Of a DNA stretch of 18,907 nucleotides, positions 14,474-18,907 are shown piece after piece. The notes beneath the pieces were generated by a model. It was not told the DNA's origin. It worked only from the letters and a program-made list of their open reading frames with translations, and ran no database searches. The DNA lies in assembly GCA_002345545.1 (NCBI GenBank), contig DDVW01000049.1, positions 1-18,907 of the forward strand, in the 5' to 3' direction. The DNA is from Stenotrophomonas sp. UBA2302 (GTDB taxonomy: Bacteria; Pseudomonadota; Gammaproteobacteria; Xanthomonadales; Xanthomonadaceae). The position numbers and the translations under genes were made by a program. Every line of letters starts with the position of its first letter. The first letter of the stretch is position 1.

Positions 14474-16876
14474 ATGTCCAAGAATCCGCTTCGCTTCGTC
14501 GTGTTCGCTGTCGGTCTGCTCGCCATCGGCTGGATCGCGGCCGGTTATGTCACCAGCAACCTGCTCGGGCTGGTGGTGACCGCGGTGATCGCCGCCTGCT
14601 ATCTGGCCGGAGCGCTGGAGCTGCACCGCTACCGCCAGGCCACCACCTCGCTGGAGCAGGCCGTGGCCGATGTCGGCCCGGCGCAGAGCGATCTGGGCGC
14701 CTGGCTGGGCCGCCTGCATCCGGGCCTGCGCAACGCCGTGCGGCTGCGCGTGGAAGGCGAACGCATCGCCCTGCCGGCACCGGCGCTGACGCCGTACCTG
14801 GTCGGCCTGCTGGTGCTGCTGGGCATGCTCGGCACCTTGCTGGGCATGATGGCGACGCTGCGCGGTACCGGCCTGGCGCTGGAGAGCGCGACCGACCTGG
14901 AGGCGATCCGCGGCTCACTCGGCGCGCCGGTCAAGGGCCTGGCGTTCGCCTTCGGCACCTCGATCGCCGGCGTTGCCGCTTCGGCCATGCTCGGTCTGCT
15001 GTCGGCGCTGTGCCGGCGCGAGCGTGCGCTGGTGGTGCAACAGCTGGACCTGCAGCTGGCCACCACCCTGCGCCCCTATTCGCACGCCCACCAGCGTGAG
15101 CAGGCGTTTGCCCTGTTGCAGCAGCAGACCGGGCTGATGCCGGCGCTGATCGAGCGCCTGCAGACGATGATGACCACGCTTGAGCAGCACAACCTCGCGG
15201 CCGCCGAGCGGCTGGCCGGGAGCCAGCAGGAATTCCACCGCCGCGCCGAAGCCAGCCACCTGCAGCTGGCCACCTCGCTGCAGCAATCATTGACCACCGG
15301 CATGGCTGAAAGCGCCCGGACCGTGGGCAGCGCGCTGCAGCCGGTGGTGGAGAGCACGCTGGCTGGCCTCAGCCGCGAGACCGTGGCGATGCAGGCCACG
15401 GTGAGCGCCGCCGTGCAGCAGCAGCTCGATGGCCTAGCCGGCAACCTGCAGGCCACCACCCGCGCCGCCGCCGACAGCTGGAACGTGGCCACCGTGCAGC
15501 AGCAGCAGAGCAACGAGGCGCTGGCGCAACGCCTGGACGAGAGCCTGCAGCGGTTCAACGACACCTTCGCGCAGCGCGCGGACGGGCTGCTGGAATCGGT
15601 ATCGACCCGCATCGACACCAGCACCGATGCCACCACCCGGGCCTGGAACGCGGCGCTGGCGCAGCAGCAGGACATCAACCAGCAACTGGCCACGCGCAGC
15701 GAGCAGGCCTTCAGCGGTGCCGCACAGGACTTCCAGCAACGCACCGGCACCCTGCTGGAAGCAATGCAACGCTCGCATGCCGACCTGCAGGCCGCGCTGG
15801 AAGCACGCGACCAGCAGCGCCTGGAACAGTGGGCCGAGCGCTTCGGCGCGCTGACCGCCGCGCTGGACCAGCAGTGGCAGCGCAGCGGCGAGCAGATCGC
15901 CAGCCGCCAGCAGGACATCTGCGACACCCTGGCGCAGACCGCCGGCGAGATCTCCACGCAGCTGCAGCAGCACGCCGGCGACAGCCTGGCCGAGCTCTCG
16001 CGCCAGGCGCAGGGACTGGTGGGCGCCGCCGAGCGCTTCGATGCGCGCACCGGCACCCTGCTCGATGGCCTGCAGCAATCGCACGACCAGCTGCAGGCCA
16101 CGCTGGAGGCGCGCGACGAGCAACGGCTGGCGCAGTGGTCCGAAACACTGTCGTCCATCAGCCAGGCATTGAGCAGCAACTGGCAGCGCAGCAGCGAGCA
16201 TGTCGCCAGCCGCCAGCAGGACATCTGCGACACGCTGGCACGTACCGCCAACGCGATGACCGAACAGTCGCAGGCGCACGCCCGCGACACCATCGCCGAG
16301 ATCTCGCAACTGGTACAGAGCGCCTCTGAAGCCCCGCGCGCGGCGGCCGAAGTGGTGGCCGAGCTGCGCCAGAAGCTGTCCGACAGCATGGTCCGCGACA
16401 CCGCCATGCTGGAGGAGCGCAGCCGCCTGCTGGCAACGCTGGAAACCCTGCTCGGTGCGGTCAACCACGCCTCCACCGAACAGCGCAGCGCGATCGATGC
16501 GCTGGTCAGCACCTCGGCCGACCTGCTCGAGCGCGTCGGCAACCGCTTCACCACCGAGGTTGAAGCACAGACCGGGCGGCTCGACAGCGCTGCCGCGCAC
16601 GTCACCGGCAGTGCCGAGGAAGTGGCCAGCCTCGGCGAAGCCTTCGCCACCGCGGTGCAGCTGTTCGGCACCTCCACCGATGCGTTGAACCAGCGCCTGC
16701 TGGGGATCGAGTCGGCACTGGAGAAATCGCTCACCCGCAGTGACGAACAGCTGGCCTATTACGTGACGCAGGCGCGCGAGGTGATCGACCTGAGCATGGC
16801 CTCGCAGAAGCAGATCATCGGTGAACTGCAGCAGCTGGCCGAACGCCGCGCACCGGCCGGGGCCATGGCCGGATGA
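14474..16876 (+). CDS. DUF802 protein: MotA/TolQ/ExbB-like motor subunit with long coiled-coil tail
   Basis: This 800-residue protein has four predicted membrane segments: about 6-26, 29-47, 105-128 and 153-180. A 55-residue presumed cytoplasmic loop lies between the second and third. Segment 3 carries MLGTLLGMM (118-126), and segment 4 carries APVKGLAFAFGTSIAGVAASA (151-171, split by family motif). These match the GTxxG and A-x-x-T-x-x-G signatures of MotA/TolQ/ExbB ion channels, with T121 and T162 at the conserved polar positions. Residues 200-790 are Gln/Ala/Leu-rich, almost free of Pro, and predicted to be coiled coil. Within them a 102-residue unit is duplicated in tandem (416-513 and 518-615). 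The start is set by the preceding stop and the short gap. Its stop overlaps the next start as ATGA. The DUF802 name applies to the tail. An ion-driven motor role is inferred. Confidence 0.85.
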   Translation: MSKNPLRFVVFAVGLLAIGWIAAGYVTSNLLGLVVTAVIAACYLAGALELHRYRQATTSLEQAVADVGPAQSDLGAWLGRLHPGLRNAVRLRVEGERIALPAPALTPYLVGLLVLLGMLGTLLGMMATLRGTGLALESATDLEAIRGSLGAPVKGLAFAFGTSIAGVAASAMLGLLSALCRRERALVVQQLDLQLATTLRPYSHAHQREQAFALLQQQTGLMPALIERLQTMMTTLEQHNLAAAERLAGSQQEFHRRAEASHLQLATSLQQSLTTGMAESARTVGSALQPVVESTLAGLSRETVAMQATVSAAVQQQLDGLAGNLQATTRAAADSWNVATVQQQQSNEALAQRLDESLQRFNDTFAQRADGLLESVSTRIDTSTDATTRAWNAALAQQQDINQQLATRSEQAFSGAAQDFQQRTGTLLEAMQRSHADLQAALEARDQQRLEQWAERFGALTAALDQQWQRSGEQIASRQQDICDTLAQTAGEISTQLQQHAGDSLAELSRQAQGLVGAAERFDARTGTLLDGLQQSHDQLQATLEARDEQRLAQWSETLSSISQALSSNWQRSSEHVASRQQDICDTLARTANAMTEQSQAHARDTIAEISQLVQSASEAPRAAAEVVAELRQKLSDSMVRDTAMLEERSRLLATLETLLGAVNHASTEQRSAIDALVSTSADLLERVGNRFTTEVEAQTGRLDSAAAHVTGSAEEVASLGEAFATAVQLFGTSTDALNQRLLGIESALEKSLTRSDEQLAYYVTQAREVIDLSMASQKQIIGELQQLAERRAPAGAMAG
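15719..16318 (+). repeat. In-frame tandem duplication in the DUF802 tail
   Basis: The protein segments encoded by 15719-16012 and 16025-16318 align without gaps at an offset of 102 residues (306 bases). Shared blocks include RTGTLL, QLQA(T/A)LEARD, IASRQQDICDTLA/VASRQQDICDTLA and AEIS/AELS. Conserved blocks alternate with diverged ones, so the duplication is old or is kept alike by selection on the coiled coil. Confidence 0.85.
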
Positions 16877-17520
16877 GCGACGAGATCGAACTGGACAGCG
16901 AGTCCACCGCCACCACCTGGGCCGCGTTCGGCGACCTGATGGCGGTCCTGCTGGGCGCCTTCGTACTGATCCTGGCGGGCGTGATCGGCATCCAGCTGCA
17001 GCTGTCGCGGCAGCTGGACGAGGAGGTCCGGCAGCGCCAGGTCGAGGCGGCCAAGCTCAAGACGCTGGAGCAGGCGCTGGCGGCACCGCTGGCGGCCGGC
17101 CGCGTCACCGTGATCAACGGCCGCATCGGCATCAGCGGCAACGTGCTGTTCGCGCTGAACTCCGACCAGTTGCAGCCGGAAGGCCGCGAGCTGCTGCAGA
17201 GCATCGCCGCACCGCTGCGCGACTACCTGGGCGCACGCGAGGAAGTGCTGATGGTCAGCGGCTTCACCGACAACCAGCCGGTGCGGGTGGCCAACGCCCG
17301 TTTCGCCGACAACTGGGAGCTGTCGGCCGCACGCGCGCTGACCGTGACCCGCACGCTGATCGCCGATGGCGTGCCGTCGGCCTCGGTGTTCGCCGCCGCG
17401 TTCGGTGCCGAACAGCCGGTCAGCTCCAACGACGACGAGGCCGGCCGCGCCCGCAACCGGCGCGTGGAGATCGCGCCGATTCCACGGCCCAAGGTCGACG
17501 GGCAGGCCGATGGCGGCTGA
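16873..17520 (+). CDS. OmpA-family/MotB-like stator partner protein
   Basis: This 215-residue protein has a short cytoplasmic N-terminus, one membrane helix (about 18-43) and a C-terminal OmpA-like peptidoglycan-binding domain (about 78-202). The helix begins AAFGDLM with D21 at the position of the MotB/ZorB/TolR/ExbD ion-binding aspartate. Residues 44-72 form a short, charged helix linker. OmpA-domain landmarks are NVLFALNSDQL (90-100), VSGFTDNQP (128-136), NWELSAARALTV (147-158) and ARNRRVEI (193-200). The start codon overlaps the DUF802 stop by four bases (ATGA), implying translational coupling. With the DUF802 protein it would form an inner-membrane motor anchored to the cell wall; this is inferred from architecture. 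Confidence 0.9.
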   Translation: MSDEIELDSESTATTWAAFGDLMAVLLGAFVLILAGVIGIQLQLSRQLDEEVRQRQVEAAKLKTLEQALAAPLAAGRVTVINGRIGISGNVLFALNSDQLQPEGRELLQSIAAPLRDYLGAREEVLMVSGFTDNQPVRVANARFADNWELSAARALTVTRTLIADGVPSASVFAAAFGAEQPVSSNDDEAGRARNRRVEIAPIPRPKVDGQADGG

Positions 17521-18244
17521 TCCCGGCAGCGTCGCTGGACGGCTGGAACGCTGGCGCGCGCAGGGTGCCGACCGCGTCGACCCGGTCGCGTTCAGCCGCC
17601 TGGCGGCGCTGGCCCGGCGCGCGCAGCGCCACGATGGCGTGGTCGCACAGCACCTGCAGCAACGCGTGCAGCAGCTGGCCGACGACTACTCCCGCACGCT
17701 GGCCGCTGCGACCGCCGCTGTTCCACCGGCCACGGTCGCCGCCGGCGTCAGTCCGCTACGGACGCTGCTGGCGCATATCGCGCAGGCAGGTGCCTGTACA
17801 CCGGCAGCGGCGTCCACTCCGGTTACGCCCCCGTCGGCGACCATGAGCACCGATACCGCCCCGCTCCACCCCGCTCCGCTGCCGGTGGTGGAAGCGCAGG
17901 CCACGCTGGACGAATTCCAGCAGCTGTGGAGCCGTATCCGCATCGACAGCCTGCTGCGGCAATCGCAGGAGGCGATCTCCGAGGACGCCGGCCCGCTGCA
18001 TTCCAGCGTGCTGCTGCACCGCGCGATGAAGCTGATGCGCGAGATCTCCCCGGCCTACCTGCAGCATTTCCTGGCCTACAGCGATGCGCTGTCGTGGCTG
18101 GAGCAGCTGCAGGCCGGCGGCAATGCAGCGGGGACGGAGCCGGGCCGCAGCGCCGCCCGCAAGACCTCGCGCACAGCCGCGCCACGGCGGCGCAAGTCGC
18201 CGGCAGCGGCGGCCGATCAGATCACGGACGGACCGGCATCCTGA
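17510..18244 (+). CDS. DUF2894 family protein with basic C-terminal tail
   Basis: This 244-residue cytoplasmic protein has three parts. Residues 1-65 are helical and basic (RLERWRAQGADRVDPVAFSRL). Residues 66-128 are a low-complexity Ala/Pro/Thr linker. Residues 130-200 are the conserved DUF2894 core, with LWSRIRIDSLLRQS (139-152), GPLHSSVLLHRAMKLM (161-176) and SPAYLQHFLAYSDALSWL (180-197). The last 35 residues are rich in Arg, Lys, Ala and Ser (AARKTSR, APRRRKSP), like a histone H1-type tail. The start overlaps the OmpA-family gene by 11 bases. Function is unknown; it is the fourth gene of the cassette. Confidence 0.85.
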   Translation: MAADPGSVAGRLERWRAQGADRVDPVAFSRLAALARRAQRHDGVVAQHLQQRVQQLADDYSRTLAAATAAVPPATVAAGVSPLRTLLAHIAQAGACTPAAASTPVTPPSATMSTDTAPLHPAPLPVVEAQATLDEFQQLWSRIRIDSLLRQSQEAISEDAGPLHSSVLLHRAMKLMREISPAYLQHFLAYSDALSWLEQLQAGGNAAGTEPGRSAARKTSRTAAPRRRKSPAAAADQITDGPAS

Positions 18245-18256
18245 CGCACGCGTGCG
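18245..18256. repeat. Perfect 12-base palindrome after the DUF2894 stop
   Basis: CGCACGCGTGCG follows the TGA of the last cassette gene without a gap. It lies in the 75-base convergent space before the pirin stop codon. As a hairpin it would be small; an operator or a weak terminator role is possible. Confidence 0.35.
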
Positions 18257-18319
18257 GGCCTGCGGCGGCTGGCACACAGACGGCGCGGTTGTTCCGATGC
18301 CCTGGGATATGTGCGGTGC

Positions 18320-18907
18320 TCAGGCGGCGGTATCCACCAGCACCAGCTCGGCATCCTCCAGCGCGCGCACCACGATCTTCTCCACGCCGCTGATGGCGGC
18401 ACCGTCACGGGCCTCGATCAGCACACCGTCGACCTCGACCCTGCCGGTGCTCGGCACCAGATAGCCGTAGCGGCTGGCATCGCTGAAACGGTACTCGGTG
18501 CTCTCCCCGGCCTTGAGCGTGGCCCCGGACACGCGCGCGTTGGCGCGGATCGGCAGCGCCTCGTCATCGCCTGGCATGCCACTGGCCAGTGCGACGAAGC
18601 GCCCGGAACGCTCGCCGCGCGGGAACGGCTTCGCGCCCCACGCCGGGGTGCCGCCGCGCTGCTCCGGAAAGATCCAGATCTGGAAGATGCGGGTGACGCC
18701 CGGCTCCTGGTTGTACTCGGCGTGGCGGATGCCGCTGCCGGCACTCATCACCTGCACATCGCCGGCCACGGTGCGGCCACGGTTGCCCTGGTCGTCCTGG
18801 TGGCTGATCGCACCTTCGCGCACATAGGTGATGATTTCCATGCCCGCGTGCGGATGAGGCGGGAAGCCGGCGCCGGCAGCGATGGTGTCGTCGTTCCACA
18901 CCCGCAG
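18320..18907 (-). CDS. Pirin-family protein (YhaK-like), 5' end missing
   Basis: The visible 195 residues are the C-terminal part of a pirin-family bicupin; the start lies beyond the right edge, and about 35-40 N-terminal residues are probably missing by family comparison. The metal-binding motif is HPHAGMEIITYV with H18 and H20 of the visible part, followed by GIRHAEYN with H62 and E64. These are the usual three His and one Glu iron ligands, all intact. Relatives such as YhaK and YhhW include quercetin 2,3-dioxygenases and redox sensors; the actual substrate is unknown. It converges with the DUF2894 gene. A GTG at 18901 is not the true start, because the family frame continues past it. Confidence 0.9.
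   Translation of the reverse strand: MRVWNDDTIAAGAGFPPHPHAGMEIITYVREGAISHQDDQGNRGRTVAGDVQVMSAGSGIRHAEYNQEPGVTRIFQIWIFPEQRGGTPAWGAKPFPRGERSGRFVALASGMPGDDEALPIRANARVSGATLKAGESTEYRFSDASRYGYLVPSTGRVEVDGVLIEARDGAAISGVEKIVVRALEDAELVLVDTAA

Noticed and set aside
15076..16734. Long antisense open frame inside the DUF802 gene rich in Ser, Cys and Arg
   Set aside because: High-GC codon bias leaves antisense frames open. The product has no recognisable domain and an implausible Cys/Ser composition, while the sense frame has clear family motifs.
14474..16876. Methyl-accepting chemotaxis protein, because of membrane segments followed by a Gln/Ala-rich coiled coil
   Set aside because: There is no periplasmic sensor domain, HAMP domain or conserved MCP signalling tip, and the membrane segments carry MotA/TolQ/ExbB motifs instead.
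14474..18244. Calling the motor cassette a Zorya defence system
   Set aside because: The motor pair resembles ZorA/ZorB, but no ZorC, ZorD helicase/nuclease or ZorE HNH nuclease is present, and neighbours are metabolic genes rather than a defence island. Only architectural similarity is claimed.

Overview
The window is high-GC, gene-dense chromosomal DNA. Gene content points to the Xanthomonadaceae, most likely Stenotrophomonas or a close relative. The indicators are Rep helicase, a type II thymidine kinase with a degenerate zinc site, OpgD, MutM, phenylalanine-4-hydroxylase next to an Lrp-type regulator, and a DUF3348/DUF802/OmpA/DUF2894 cassette. This taxonomic call is inferred from gene families, not from a database search. 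No rRNA, tRNA, CRISPR array, insertion sequence or prophage was seen, and no gene-free stretch exceeds about 215 bases.

Left part (1-6625). A REP-like inverted repeat at the left edge is followed by a GNAT acetyltransferase and rep, both on the minus strand. tdk (plus) diverges from rep across a large imperfect inverted repeat. tdk converges on opgD across 172 bases packed with five hairpins. opgD (periplasmic glucan biosynthesis), mutM (8-oxoguanine repair) and a secreted three-EF-hand protein all run on the minus strand.

Middle part (6743-12592). The plus strand carries an orphan ABC ATPase, a lipoprotein class A acid phosphatase, a secreted GH18 glycosidase, a GYF_2-AIM24 (TIGR00266) fusion and a patatin-like lipoprotein. 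These look like individually transcribed or loosely paired envelope and housekeeping genes. An Lrp/AsnC regulator on the minus strand closes the block and diverges from phhA, its likely target.

Right part (12731-18907). phhA is followed by a tightly packed four-gene operon (13735-18244): DUF3348, an 800-residue DUF802 protein, an OmpA-family protein and DUF2894. The last two junctions overlap by 4 and 11 bases. The DUF802 protein has four membrane segments with MotA/TolQ/ExbB-like motifs and about 590 residues of predicted coiled coil. Its partner has one membrane helix starting with an FGD motif, followed by a peptidoglycan-binding OmpA domain. The pair therefore has the architecture of an ion-driven stator motor, most like the ZorA/ZorB pair of Zorya defence, but the Zorya effectors are absent and two uncharacterised DUF proteins flank it. 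This is the strongest candidate for an undescribed system here. A partial pirin-family gene runs off the right edge on the minus strand.
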